From Mycolicibacterium canariasense (GTDB lineage: Bacteria > Actinomycetota > Actinomycetes > Mycobacteriales > Mycobacteriaceae): a DNA stretch of 64,000 nucleotides. The stretch spans positions 1 through 64,000 of the forward strand of contig NZ_LQOL01000033.1 in the NCBI RefSeq assembly GCF_002101555.1. Direction: 5' to 3'. Shown in pieces: positions 41,435-49,850 of the stretch (its first letter is position 1; every line of letters begins with the position of its first letter). A model generated the notes under the pieces. It saw only the letters and a program-made list of their open reading frames with translations. It was not told the DNA's origin and did no database searches. The translations under genes were made by a program, and so were the position numbers.

Positions 41435-42127
41435 ATGAACCTGACTCGCCGCTTCATCCGTCCGGTCGCTTCGCTGTCGCTGGCTGCAGCGGCACTGCTC
41501 AGCTCGGTGTCCACCGCCGCTGCAGATCCCGGCGACCTGGCCCCCACCGACGCCCCATTCAGCGTCATCGACACCGCTGCGCTGCCGCTGAATGACACTG
41601 CACGGTGGGAAACCGTGCTCGGCCACGACAGCAGCGCTGAAACCCTGCGCGGAATCACGATCTGCTCGATCAACCATGTCCCCGCCCCTGTGGACTTGGA
41701 CCCGCGGTCACGGGCCGCCACACCGGCGTTCACCGCGCAGCTGCGGCCCGGGGGCGATCCGCGGGGATGGGCGGCCACCGTCTCGGCTGCCGGCTACAAC
41801 GGTGTCGCCGAGGCCAGTTACGCGCTGGCGTCCTACCGCCGCTACCTGGACGCCTGCCGGACTGCGCCGGAGACAGTCGCCCCGTACGTCAACGCCGCTG
41901 TCGGAACGTCCGTGCTGGACCCGACCGAGGCGCACGCCCTGATCGAGACCCACGACGCATGGATGGAGGTGTTCGCCGTGGCCACCAACGATGCACTGGT
42001 CGAGACGGTCTTCACCCACCCCAAGGGCGGCCCGATCGAGTTCACCTACAACCCAGCGGCGGTGTTCGGAGCGCTCAAGATGGCCGATGTCGGCGCGCTG
42101 GCCCGGCCGGCCGTCAACCCGCTGTGA
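41435..42127 (+). CDS. secreted protein
   Basis: 230 residues. Cleavable signal (LSLAAAALLSSVSTAAADP). Start chosen at ATG 41435, where TACCGT is 7 bp upstream (leaderless) and the signal begins at once. Mature part contains ASYRRYLDACRTAPETV and two conserved-looking Cys. No family recognised. Confidence 0.65.
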   Translation: MNLTRRFIRPVASLSLAAAALLSSVSTAAADPGDLAPTDAPFSVIDTAALPLNDTARWETVLGHDSSAETLRGITICSINHVPAPVDLDPRSRAATPAFTAQLRPGGDPRGWAATVSAAGYNGVAEASYALASYRRYLDACRTAPETVAPYVNAAVGTSVLDPTEAHALIETHDAWMEVFAVATNDALVETVFTHPKGGPIEFTYNPAAVFGALKMADVGALARPAVNPL

Positions 42128-42348
42128 GCCTGCGGTTCACCGTCGGTGACCTTGTGGAGGTCGCCGACGAGTTGTGGAACCGCGCCGCGATCCGCGTGGT
42201 GGGCATCTCCGGCGGCGACGAACCGTACGTGCTGCAGCAGATCGACTCAGATACCGGCGCAGCGATCGGTGTTCAGTTCACCGCTTCCGACAGCGCGTTG
42301 ATCCCTGCGCGGGCCGATGTGCTTGCCGAGTACAAGTACCTGAGTTGA
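42124..42348 (+). CDS. small beta-barrel-like protein
   Basis: 74 residues from GTG overlapping the previous stop. FTVGDLVEVADELW resembles a small SH3-like or KOW fold. Unknown. Confidence 0.5.
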   Translation: MSLRFTVGDLVEVADELWNRAAIRVVGISGGDEPYVLQQIDSDTGAAIGVQFTASDSALIPARADVLAEYKYLS

Positions 42349-42353
42349 GACCC

Positions 42354-42386
42354 GCAGCGGCGCAGTCGATCCGGTTGCGCTGCTGC
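42354..42386. terminator. hairpin between convergent genes
   Basis: GCAGCGGCGCA and TGCGCTGCTGC form an 11-bp stem (one G-T pair) with an 11-nt loop, 5 bp after one stop codon and just before the other. Likely bidirectional terminator. Confidence 0.55.
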
Positions 42387-42389
42387 ATC

Positions 42390-42620
42390 TCACCACCCGA
42401 GGACCGCGGCCTGTCCCGCGCTGCGATCGGCGAACCAGTTGATCTGCTGCTTGGGTACCGCGACGCCGGCGTCTCGTAGCACCACCAGCCGCTGCAGGCA
42501 GTCGTGCACGGATGCCTCGGCGAAGCGTTCGCCGGAGTGGGCCAGGCCCGGCCGGCGCACAACCTGGATCGTGTATCCGCCGTTGCCGTCGGGCAGCACC
42601 GCGACGTCGTTGGTGTTCAC
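42390..42620 (-). CDS. small hypothetical protein
   Basis: 76 residues from GTG after GAAGGG. NTNDVAVLPDGNGGYTIQVV then a helix. Convergent with 42124-42348. Unknown. Confidence 0.45.
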   Translation of the reverse strand: MNTNDVAVLPDGNGGYTIQVVRRPGLAHSGERFAEASVHDCLQRLVVLRDAGVAVPKQQINWFADRSAGQAAVLGW

Positions 42621-42703
42621 GGCGCCCCCTTCCCGGCGCCGTGGCCGGCGTCCGCGTGCGCATCCTGGCGCAGCGGCGGCACGGCCAACACGACGCGGCG
42701 CGG

Positions 42704-42967
42704 CTACCAGCCCGATCGACCGGTTGCTTGTGCGTACAGCGTGTCCGGCGATATGTCGGCTTCGTTGGGCCAGGTCAGTGCTCCGTTCACGACCCCTACG
42801 CGGTCGAAGAACGCCCGATCCCGCAGCGGGTGGAACAGTGGACCACGCTCGAACAGGGAGCTGAGATCGAACCGGTGGGTCGTTCCGTCGGCGAAAAGCA
42901 CTCGAACGCTGGGAAACTCGGGTACCACCTGCACGATCTTCCACGCGTGCTTCAACCCATACTCCAC
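42704..42967 (-). CDS. DUF2442 protein
   Basis: 87 residues from GTG after GGAGGAAA. WKIVQVVPEF, VLFADGTTHRFD and LTWPNEADISPDTLY are the DUF2442 signature. Usually paired with DUF4160 in a small two-gene system; here the DUF4160 gene is frameshifted just upstream. Confidence 0.75.
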   Translation of the reverse strand: MEYGLKHAWKIVQVVPEFPSVRVLFADGTTHRFDLSSLFERGPLFHPLRDRAFFDRVGVVNGALTWPNEADISPDTLYAQATGRSGW

Positions 42968-42983
42968 TTTTGGTTTCCTCCCG

Positions 42984-43234
42984 TCAGCTGATGCGCTCCG
43001 GCGCTTGCCCGCTCTCACACAGATCCCAATTTCGGGAGAGCTGCTCGCGGTGCGCTTGCGCCCATTCTCGCACCTTCTTGTCCTGCGACTTGGGCAGTTC
43101 TCCCTCGATCAGCTGCCCGTCGGAGATGGCGTACCTCGCCTCATCGCCGGCGTACGTCGCATGAAAATGCGGCTCCGAAGGTTCTAGGCATACATGTAGA
43201 TGACGATCCCGAAGAACTCGGCAATGCGCGGCAT
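42984..43234 (-). pseudogene. DUF4160 gene with a -1 frameshift
   Basis: The expected start MPRIAEFFGIVIYMY is in one frame from ATG 43234 but hits TAG two codons later; the rest, EPHFHATYAGDEARYAISDG to the end, is in the -1 frame. Joined, they give a normal DUF4160 protein. Either a real mutation, a sequencing error or, less likely, programmed frameshifting. Confidence 0.65.
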
Positions 43235-43317
43235 GGGACGGGAACGTAGACCGCCAGCCCATTCTCGCCCTGCCGAGACGCGACCGCGGCGGTCAGTCAG
43301 CCATCACCGTCAGCGTA

Positions 43318-43328
43318 GGGACGTGACA
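43318..43328. promoter_or_regulatory. GGGACGTGACA motif
   Basis: Sixty bases upstream of the ATG at 43388, between divergent genes. Confidence 0.45.
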
Positions 43329-43387
43329 TCGGCGTGCTCCGCGCCGCGGGCGGGCGCTGCTGCTTTCGGCGTGCAGCATCTGCAGCC

Positions 43388-43642
43388 ATGACCTACAACG
43401 GATGGACCAACGACCACACCTGGGGAGTGGCCGGGGCCTGCGACAACACCGGCAGCTTCCAGGACACCGTCGCGCGGATCACCGCGGTCGCGCTTGGAGG
43501 CGACATCGCCGGTGCCGCAGATCAACTGCGAGACTCGGTCGCCGTGCGTGGCGCGGTGGCCTCGACGCTGCCGAGCTGGGTCGACCTAGCCGCCGTCAAC
43601 TGGACCGAACTGGTCACGTCCTGGGCCCAGGACGCCGCGTGA
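43388..43642 (+). CDS. DUF7249-like small protein
   Basis: 84 residues. MTYNGWTNDHTWGVAGACDN is the recognisable start of a small family common in phages and plasmids (usually YNGWSNYxTWxVALWxDN). Function unknown. Confidence 0.6.
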   Translation: MTYNGWTNDHTWGVAGACDNTGSFQDTVARITAVALGGDIAGAADQLRDSVAVRGAVASTLPSWVDLAAVNWTELVTSWAQDAA

Positions 43643-43884
43643 GCGCCCCGAAGACGCTGACCGTCACCAACCTCGCCGGCCAGGTGACCGCCACCTACCC
43701 GGATTTCGACCCCGGCCAGCCGGTGCGGGTCGCCCCAGATCGCCACGGCTCCAACGTCACCGCGGCCGAGGACGGCTGGACATTCCGGGGCCCGTCGCGG
43801 CATCCGCAGTACGCCATCGTCGAGCACACCGCCCACCGCGCCACCGTCGAGGTGGAGCGCGCCCGGCTGTCACTGCGCGCCTGA
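43639..43884 (+). CDS. small hypothetical protein
   Basis: 81 residues, GTG overlapping the previous stop. Mostly beta strands; unknown. Confidence 0.5.
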   Translation: MSAPKTLTVTNLAGQVTATYPDFDPGQPVRVAPDRHGSNVTAAEDGWTFRGPSRHPQYAIVEHTAHRATVEVERARLSLRA

Positions 43885-43912
43885 CCGGCACACCCCACGA
43901 CTGGAGAAGCTG

Positions 43913-44507
43913 ATGACCACCCCTGACCCCTACACCAGCAGTGGTTTGCCGCACGGTGTCCCACCGGTGCCGCATCCGGCGCCTCCGGGTCTCGGCGGGC
44001 CCTACCCGCCGGCGCTCCCCCTGCCCAGAGACGCCGACACAGTTGCCGCCGGAGATGACCCAGATGCACGTCCCTTCGACACCGCAGGTGGTGTACGGGC
44101 CCGCGCCGCAGGTCCCGATGCCACCGATGCCGCAGGTGGTGAATTCGACGCACCCGGCCCCCGGTCCGGTGATGTCGCCGACACCGGGCCATGCGCCTGG
44201 CTACCCGCCGCCTTACCCGCTGTCCCCGAAGACGAACGCCGCCGCGACAACCAGTCTGTGGCTCGGCCTCTCCGCGGTGTTCTGCCTGGGTTTTCTCACC
44301 GGCATCCCCGCGATCATCATCGGCCTCAAAGCCCGCAAGCAGATCGCTGCATCCCACGGCGGCGAGTCCGGCGACGGCATGGCGATCACCGGCATCGCTC
44401 TGGGCGCCCTGATGACGCTGGTATCAGCGGTGGGCTTGGTCGTGCTGCTGATCACGCTGGTGGCGGGCGTCATGGGGACAAGCTCCTCGCCCGCCTACAT
44501 CTACTGA
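43913..44507 (+). pseudogene. DUF4190 membrane protein with apparent +1 frameshift
   Basis: The start behind GGAGAAGCTG reads MTTPDPYTSSGLPHG, a proline-rich head, but the proline-rich linker PSTPQVVYGPAPQVPMPPM and the two DUF4190 membrane segments (SLWLGLSAVFCLGFLTGI, ITGIALGALM) lie one frame over. The switch must fall between about 44010 and 44060. An ATG at 44055 could instead start a shorter intact protein of 150 residues. Confidence 0.6.
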
Positions 44508-44557
44508 GTGCGCACGCGCAACGCATCTCACCACCCCCACGAACGGAGCCACGCACC

Positions 44558-44899
44558 ATGTCGCTGTACACGACCACCATCGCCCTCGACGGAGACAAGC
44601 GTCAGATCATCGTGCACTGGGACGACAATGACCCCAACACGCACATCACCGCCCCGGTGACTGTGCCGGCCGCCGATCTGGATGAGTCCCGCCTGGAGCA
44701 CGAGCTGGGGCGAATGGGTTTCCGGATCGCCTCCACGGGTTCGGACAACGTGGGGCGCGGATGGGCGGTCGTCTCGCGCCTGCACACTGACCGCCCGTTC
44801 TACAACCCACTCGACAGCAGCTGGTATGCCTACCTGTCCTCCGACGCCAAACGCGAGATCGCGTCGAAGTATCCGGGCTCGCGAGTCCCGGGCGTGTGA
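44558..44899 (+). CDS. hypothetical protein
   Basis: 113 residues, ATG after ACGGAG. YTTTIALDGDKRQIIVHWDD and a Trp/Tyr-rich end. Unknown. Confidence 0.55.
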   Translation: MSLYTTTIALDGDKRQIIVHWDDNDPNTHITAPVTVPAADLDESRLEHELGRMGFRIASTGSDNVGRGWAVVSRLHTDRPFYNPLDSSWYAYLSSDAKREIASKYPGSRVPGV

Positions 44900-44938
44900 C
44901 GCGCGATCAAAACAACAGACAACCCTGAAAGGTGCGAC

Positions 44939-45214
44939 ATGTCCGAATGGACCGCTGAGGACGCCGAGCAGGCGAAGGCCGAGGGATGGGGCCTCTTCGA
45001 GTGCTCTGGATCTGAAGATGGACCGTGGCAGCTGCAGAAGTTCGACGACCCGGACCAGCACCTCGGCGCTCCCTCGCCGTACCCCTTCGTCGCCGACGTC
45101 GATGTCTGGGTTCACGTGCGCACCGGCAAGACACCGCTACACCGAAAAGCGTTGGCGTTCCTGGCCGCGCACAACCCGCAGGAGCATGGCGCCATCTCCG
45201 CATGGAACGCGTGA
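44939..45214 (+). CDS. small hypothetical protein, widespread in actinobacterial elements
   Basis: 91 residues, ATG after GAAAGG. GWGLFECSGSEDGPWQLQKF followed by VDVWVHVRTG and a helix; I have the impression of a common small phage/plasmid family. No function. Confidence 0.55.
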   Translation: MSEWTAEDAEQAKAEGWGLFECSGSEDGPWQLQKFDDPDQHLGAPSPYPFVADVDVWVHVRTGKTPLHRKALAFLAAHNPQEHGAISAWNA

Positions 45215-45265
45215 CACCACAGCCCGCACCCTGTCGCACCAATCCGAAACCGTAAGGAGAACCCC

Positions 45266-45553
45266 GTGTCCAACCCGCCCAACAACGAGTACCGCAAGTT
45301 TTACGCCGGCGAGCAGGTGAAAACCGCCGACGGCGTAGTCCTCGCCGACGGGCTGCGCGTGTTCACCAACAACCTTGACCGCGGTGTCGTGGATCTGCAC
45401 CGCGCCGAGTACGAGTGGAACAGCGCCGAGAACCGGTACGCACTCTGGTTCGACGTCCGCGTCGATACCACCTACGACGGAAAGAGTGTCGACCGCGAGG
45501 TCCAGCAGTCCGACGACCGCGTGGCCACGCACTTCGAGGGGCGCGCAGCGTGA
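45266..45553 (+). CDS. small hypothetical protein
   Basis: 95 residues, GTG after AAGGAGAA. Beta-rich (EWNSAENRYALWFDVRVDTT). GTGA overlap with the next gene. Confidence 0.5.
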   Translation: MSNPPNNEYRKFYAGEQVKTADGVVLADGLRVFTNNLDRGVVDLHRAEYEWNSAENRYALWFDVRVDTTYDGKSVDREVQQSDDRVATHFEGRAA

Positions 45554-45732
45554 ACTGGTTGCAGATCGATGACCTTCGGTGGACCGGCGGCGACACCTCC
45601 GGCAACACCGCCGAGCTGACCCTGATGGTCGGCACCTGGGTGGTAGCGGTGAACGGGAAGCAGGTCGGTAACGCCACGGCGCTGGTGGATGCCCAGCGCC
45701 TCGCCGAGTTCAACGCCAAGCTCCGCGTGTAG
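45550..45732 (+). CDS. 60-residue hypothetical protein
   Basis: GTG overlapping the previous stop. One beta-sheet unit (LTLMVGTWVVAVNGKQVG) plus a short helix. Unknown. Confidence 0.5.
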   Translation: MNWLQIDDLRWTGGDTSGNTAELTLMVGTWVVAVNGKQVGNATALVDAQRLAEFNAKLRV

Positions 45733-45756
45733 TCGCTCGACGAGAAAGGAATCGAC

Positions 45757-46029
45757 ATGTTCACCAAGGGCACGCAGGTCGAGGTGTACAGCGGACCCAA
45801 CGTCCGCGACGAGACCGGGAACCCGTTCTGGTACCCCGCGGTAGTGTCCAGCGGCCCGATCCCCCTCAACGCGGGACAGCAGGGCTACTACGTCCTCGGC
45901 GTCGGGCCCGCGGCGTACCCCTTCGATCAGTACGCGAAGAACGAGTCCGACCTTCGCCCGGCGAGCGCTGCGCGGGCCGACCTCGATGAGCGATACCGGG
46001 CGTTCTGCCGCTGGGCCGGAGTGAGCTGA
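45757..46029 (+). CDS. small hypothetical protein
   Basis: 90 residues, ATG after GAAAGGA. FTKGTQVEVYSGPNV suggests a small barrel. Ends 28 bp before a convergent gene. Confidence 0.5.
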   Translation: MFTKGTQVEVYSGPNVRDETGNPFWYPAVVSSGPIPLNAGQQGYYVLGVGPAAYPFDQYAKNESDLRPASAARADLDERYRAFCRWAGVS

Positions 46030-46057
46030 CCCCTGATCGTTGACCGCGCGAGCCGAC

Positions 46058-46405
46058 TCAGCCGGTCTGCGCGTCAACGCTTCTCGTGCGGGCGATGGCC
46101 GCGGCGACACGTGAGTCCACCGGCACATGTGTCGCCGCGCGCCGGCGACGGATAAGCTCCGCCCGTTCCGGGCTCAGGTAGCCGATCGCGACGGCGCCGG
46201 CGGCCAGGGCCTTTCGACGCATCGTCTCGTTGACCTCGTAGTGCGCGATCGGTGATTCCAGCTCACGGGCCGAGTGCCGGCCGAGTCCCAGTCGGGCCGC
46301 GAAGACGTGCAGTTCGATCTCACTGTCGGCCAGCAACTGCGACCAGTGCACCTCGTGTTGGCCGGTCCGCACCGGCAGGCGCATGTCGTCGACGTAGACG
46401 GTCAC
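46058..46405 (-). CDS. DUF4031 protein
   Basis: 115 residues from GTG overlapping the upstream stop. VTVYVDDMRLPVR, WSQLLADSEIELHVFAARLG and HYEVNETMRRKALAAGA are the DUF4031 pattern. Function of the family is unknown. Confidence 0.75.
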   Translation of the reverse strand: MTVYVDDMRLPVRTGQHEVHWSQLLADSEIELHVFAARLGLGRHSARELESPIAHYEVNETMRRKALAAGAVAIGYLSPERAELIRRRRAATHVPVDSRVAAAIARTRSVDAQTG

Positions 46406-46794
46406 TGCGGACCAGCGCTGTCGGTGTCCGCGCACAGGACGGCCCAGCTGTCGTCGATCAGCTTACGGACGTTTACACGGCCTTCGCGACCGAGTTCAGC
46501 CGCTGCTGTGCGCACGAGAAACGGTGCGGTGTAGTGGTGCTCAGGGGATTTCGAGTCGCTGCCGATCGTCAGGCGCAACATGGCGTAGGCCGCGACGTAG
46601 ATCATCGCAGCTATAGATTGCATCGGGCTGTCGGCCAACAGGTTGTGCGCCCGCCAACGGACCAGGACACACTGCAGTGCAGGTATCGCGGTTCCCGCGT
46701 TGGCCGCGGCGTATGCGGCCACATCGCGGTCGTTCCAGTCGATCATCAGATCCAGTAGCAAAGCGCACGCCTGCGCGTCGGTATCGGGGTTCAT
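46402..46794 (-). CDS. hypothetical helical protein
   Basis: 130 residues, almost all helix (MIYVAAYAMLRLTIG, FLVRTAAAELGREG). GTGA-coupled to the DUF4031 gene. Confidence 0.5.
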   Translation of the reverse strand: MNPDTDAQACALLLDLMIDWNDRDVAAYAAANAGTAIPALQCVLVRWRAHNLLADSPMQSIAAMIYVAAYAMLRLTIGSDSKSPEHHYTAPFLVRTAAAELGREGRVNVRKLIDDSWAVLCADTDSAGPQ

Positions 46795-46808
46795 GCGTCA
46801 GGTCCCGT

Positions 46809-47051
46809 TCAGGACCAGGCGCGGGTGCGCAAGAACCGGCCGTCCTCTACTTCGATCACGCCGTCGGACACAAGATCCTTCGCGGTGCCGGAGTCCGCGG
46901 CGCTCGCCCCGGTGGCGTCCGCCCACTGCGCCACCACATCGTCCCACGGCACGGCGCAGAGCGCGTCGATGCGCGCCGCCTCGTCGAGGTTGTTGAACCA
47001 CGAGGTCAGCGTCTGAGCCACGCGGGCCTGCTCGGCGGTTACCTGGGGCAT
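46809..47051 (-). CDS. small hypothetical protein
   Basis: 80 residues. Helical start (EQARVAQTLTSWFNNLDEAA) and a short beta hairpin near the end. Its ATG lies 13 bp inside the upstream gene. Confidence 0.5.
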   Translation of the reverse strand: MPQVTAEQARVAQTLTSWFNNLDEAARIDALCAVPWDDVVAQWADATGASAADSGTAKDLVSDGVIEVEDGRFLRTRAWS

Positions 47052-47272
47052 GAGTCTCCGTTCGATTCGCTGCTGTCAGTGTGCCCGTTCGGCGCTGGCT
47101 CGGTTGCTCGTGGCGCTGCAGGTTCCAGTAGCGCATCTCGGCACGAGGCGCACAGCCAGTCGCGGGTGGTGCCGTTGAATTTCAGTGGCTCGTAGCGCTT
47201 CTGGTGATCGCCGTCACAGGCATCACAGACGCTGAGCGGCGGTGCGGGACGTGACAGTGCGGGTGCGCTCAT
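47039..47272 (-). CDS. small zinc-finger protein
   Basis: 77 residues. CDACDGDHQKRYEPL and, 25 residues on, WLCASCRDALLEP form a Cys4 site. A GGGACGTGACA motif is embedded in its coding sequence near the start (47246-47256). Confidence 0.55.
   Translation of the reverse strand: MSAPALSRPAPPLSVCDACDGDHQKRYEPLKFNGTTRDWLCASCRDALLEPAAPRATEPAPNGHTDSSESNGDSCPR
47246..47256. promoter_or_regulatory. GGGACGTGACA motif inside a coding start
   Basis: Full 11-bp match within codons of 47039-47272, downstream of 47269; orientation is opposite to the genes here, so its function at this place is doubtful. Confidence 0.25.
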
Positions 47273-48195
47273 TGGGGGACCACCGATTCAGTGTCGTGAT
47301 AGACGCGTCCCACCATTCCGACACCTCCGCCTTCGGCGAAGAACTCCACCTCGTCCGCGCGCGGCCAGATGATGTGACTTGGGGTTCTGGGTAATTCCCG
47401 GTATCCCGGCTGTTCCGGGTACACGGACTGCGGGTACGGAGCCCATCCACCTTCCGGTTCCGGCTCAATGGCGATACTCGGCGGCGCCATTGGTGTGTAC
47501 CCGCGCGCCCGCGCGGCAGCATCGATCAGTCGAGCACGCGTGAGCCATTTGCGAAGCAGCAGTTCCTTGTCGTCGAGGCGCATCACGACGCGGTGCACCG
47601 CTCCAAGCTTGCCTGGGTCGATAACGAGTTCCTGTTCGGGATCGGTGATGATCCCCTGCCTGGCGCCGTTGTTCCCGCGAAAGTCCGCGAGCACGGCGTC
47701 CGCTGGAACAACTGCCCGGTAGACCTCACCGATGAAGCCCCTCGACCGCTGGCGCATGGCAAACCACACAGCGGTGAGGAAGTCGCTTGTCCAGGACAGA
47801 CCTACAGCGTGTTCGCGTCGGCAGCCGCGGAATACCTCGACGGGCCCGGCATCCTGCGGGTAGCCGAACCCGGCGGAATGAATCTCATTCTGCGCCAACT
47901 TGAATAGGCTCAGCCAGTCTCTCGCACCCATAAACGCACACGGCGCAGGATTGACCCGCCATGCCTCCACGAGTGCGGCCGCACCTCGCGCCCTGTTGAA
48001 CGTTCCGTCCGGCTCAAAGAACCACTCACTGTTCAGCGCATCGACAAACGCAGCAACCGCCTCGTCCAGCCCGAGAGGCGGCAGTAGTCCGGACTCCCGC
48101 AGGCCCATGCGAAAGGTGGCGATCTTCAGCAGTTCCGGGATGGGTTTTCCAGGCACGTACACCGGCCAGAGCTGGTTAGCTATATCAGCGGTCAC
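47269..48195 (-). CDS. putative mono-ADP-ribosyltransferase
   Basis: 308 residues from GTG overlapping the RNase H stop. The central domain shows the R-S-E layout of arginine-type ADP-ribosyltransferases: Arg123 in [11 protein letters not shown] at 134-136 followed by AVWFAMR, and ExE at 187/189 in [10 protein letters not shown]-terminal helical domain and a proline-rich tail flank it. The family assignment is mine from motif spacing, not from a search; if right, it spends NAD like the PARP. It might also be an inactive relative. Confidence 0.5.
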   Translation of the reverse strand: MTADIANQLWPVYVPGKPIPELLKIATFRMGLRESGLLPPLGLDEAVAAFVDALNSEWFFEPDGTFNRARGAAALVEAWRVNPAPCAFMGARDWLSLFKLAQNEIHSAGFGYPQDAGPVEVFRGCRREHAVGLSWTSDFLTAVWFAMRQRSRGFIGEVYRAVVPADAVLADFRGNNGARQGIITDPEQELVIDPGKLGAVHRVVMRLDDKELLLRKWLTRARLIDAAARARGYTPMAPPSIAIEPEPEGGWAPYPQSVYPEQPGYRELPRTPSHIIWPRADEVEFFAEGGGVGMVGRVYHDTESVVPQ

Positions 48196-48737
48196 TGCCG
48201 CCTCCCCCGCCCTGGCCGTCGGCCAGGGCTCTGTCGTGGTGCGCCGACCGCACCGGTCGAACCGCCGAACTCGACTGCGCCACGGGTGGCTAGCTTGTCA
48301 GCAAGCTCGTTTCCTTCGTGTCCGGCATGGCCCTTCACCCACCGCCAGTCGACGGTGAAGCGGCCGGCCAACTCGTCGAGCCGGCGCCACAGGTCGTCGT
48401 TCTTCACCGGCTGCCCGGCAGCGGTCTTCCACCCTTTGCGTTTCCAGCCGGAGATCCAGCTGGTGATGCCGTTGCGGACGTACTGGCTGTCGGTCCACAG
48501 CTGCACCCGCGAGCCGGGCACGGTGAGGACGGCCAGCGCTTCGATCGCTGCGGTCAGCTCCATGCGGTTATTCGTCGTGTGACGGTCCCCGCCCAGGATC
48601 TGCTTCTCGTGCTCACCGAAGCGCAGCACCGCTCCCCAGCCGCCGGGGCCGGGGTTTCCGTGGCAGGCGCCGTCGGTGTAGATGACGACGGTCTCAGCAG
48701 GTGCGATAGCCACCGCACTTGGGTCAGCCAATGACAC
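48192..48737 (-). CDS. rnhA: ribonuclease HI
   Basis: 181 residues from a GTG six bases after GGAGG. The D-E-D-D residues are in [30 protein letters not shown] and [12 protein letters not shown]. Cuts RNA in RNA-DNA hybrids, useful for primer removal during element replication. C-terminal tail of about 30 basic residues is extra. Confidence 0.93.
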   Translation of the reverse strand: MSLADPSAVAIAPAETVVIYTDGACHGNPGPGGWGAVLRFGEHEKQILGGDRHTTNNRMELTAAIEALAVLTVPGSRVQLWTDSQYVRNGITSWISGWKRKGWKTAAGQPVKNDDLWRRLDELAGRFTVDWRWVKGHAGHEGNELADKLATRGAVEFGGSTGAVGAPRQSPGRRPGRGRRQ

Positions 48738-48960
48738 GGCCGACCTCCACGGTGGACGGGACCGCCACGTCAAATACGGCCGTGCGCAACACGATGCGGG
48801 ATCCGTCGCGGTCATGACCGATGACCTCGACCGGTCCCTCACACGCCGCCACGCGCTGCTCCCGGGTGGTCTCGGTGAGCGCGTAACGGGTCAGCGGTGC
48901 CAGGTGGATCCGGTCCCCGGCACACAGTTGCGCCGGCAGCGTCGGCTTAACCTCGGACAT
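48724..48960 (-). CDS. small hypothetical protein
   Basis: 78 residues, ATG after GAGGAGAA. Beta-barrel-like ([35 protein letters not shown]). Overlaps RNase H by 14 bp. Confidence 0.55.
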   Translation of the reverse strand: MSEVKPTLPAQLCAGDRIHLAPLTRYALTETTREQRVAACEGPVEVIGHDRDGSRIVLRTAVFDVAVPSTVEVGRVIG

Positions 48961-49066
48961 CTGTTCTCCTCTGTAGCCTGCCCGGATCGTGTCAGATCCC
49001 GCATCACTGGTGGGTCCACACGCGACGCCACGCCGAACACCGCGGCGAGTTCCGTGTCGGAAGCAG

Positions 49067-49297
49067 TCAGGGGTTGCGCGCGGCGTCAGCCGCGAGCTTC
49101 GCCACGTGTAGCGACGGATAACCGGACCCGACCACCGTCGCAGTTCCCTGTCGGTCGTACACGCCGGCGACCCATTCTCCGGCGTCGTTGCGGGTGACAT
49201 ACGCCGCACGGTGACCGCCGGCCACTGTGGCGATGTGGTACTCGCAGTCGCCCTGCTTCTGGACGGCCCAGCCGCCGTATCCGGGCCAGGTGTTCAC
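49067..49297 (-). CDS. small hypothetical protein
   Basis: 76 residues, GTG overlapping the previous stop. Trp/Gly-rich beta structure. Unknown. Confidence 0.5.
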   Translation of the reverse strand: MNTWPGYGGWAVQKQGDCEYHIATVAGGHRAAYVTRNDAGEWVAGVYDRQGTATVVGSGYPSLHVAKLAADAARNP

Positions 49298-49455
49298 GAC
49301 GCGAAGCCGTCGTGTTCGCCGGCATCGAACTTCGCATCCCAGTTCGTGTCGCGGTCGACGTGCCCAGAAGTGAATCCGGAATCGACCTGCCGCAACACCT
49401 CTTCGAGGTAACTGCGGGCGTCTTTGGCCGGGACGTTGATGGTGATGGTCGCCAC
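49294..49455 (-). CDS. 53-residue hypothetical protein
   Basis: GTG start inferred from VATITINVPAKDARSYLEEV, which reads like a strand-helix unit; ribosome site weak. Coupled to the next gene. Confidence 0.4.
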   Translation of the reverse strand: MATITINVPAKDARSYLEEVLRQVDSGFTSGHVDRDTNWDAKFDAGEHDGFAS

Positions 49456-49564
49456 TATGTGACTCGCTTTCTCGGTGCGGATACCTGCGCCCACGCTAGA
49501 ACCGGTGCCGCTCAGGCCGGGTGCCCGGCGCGGCAGGGGTCAGGACGTGCACCTCTGGCCAGCC

Positions 49565-49575
49565 GGGACGTGACA
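49565..49575. promoter_or_regulatory. GGGACGTGACA motif
   Basis: About 35 bp upstream of the -10-like TAGCTT that precedes the acidic gene at 49654. Confidence 0.5.
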
Positions 49576-49653
49576 GTCGCGCCGCGGGCCCGGTGCGCCG
49601 GCATCGGCGGCCTAGCTTGCGCACGTCACTGCTGCTGCACCGAAAGGCATCCC

Positions 49654-49794
49654 ATGAGCCGCCGACGCGACGATGACGACGACTACGGTTCCGACGACCC
49701 CGACTTCGAGCAGATGCGCGAAGACAACTTCGACGAAGAGGCCGCGACCGAGCGCGCCGAGCGCAGCTACGAGCGGGCCATGTTCGGCGACTGA
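49654..49794 (+). CDS. 46-residue acidic protein
   Basis: ATG after CGAAAGG. Begins MSRRRDDDDDYG and is rich in Asp and Glu throughout with one Arg patch. May be an inhibitor, DNA mimic or chaperone-like peptide; not identifiable. Confidence 0.5.
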   Translation: MSRRRDDDDDYGSDDPDFEQMREDNFDEEAATERAERSYERAMFGD

Positions 49795-49850
49795 AAACAC
49801 CTGTGCCGCAGCTGCGACCAAACACGACTGCAGCACACGCGGCAACAGCA

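Noticed and set aside
43913..44899. A continuous 328-residue frame from the same start as the DUF4190 gene
   Set aside because: After the proline-rich head it reads across two real genes in a wrong frame; the DUF4190 domain is in the alternative frame.
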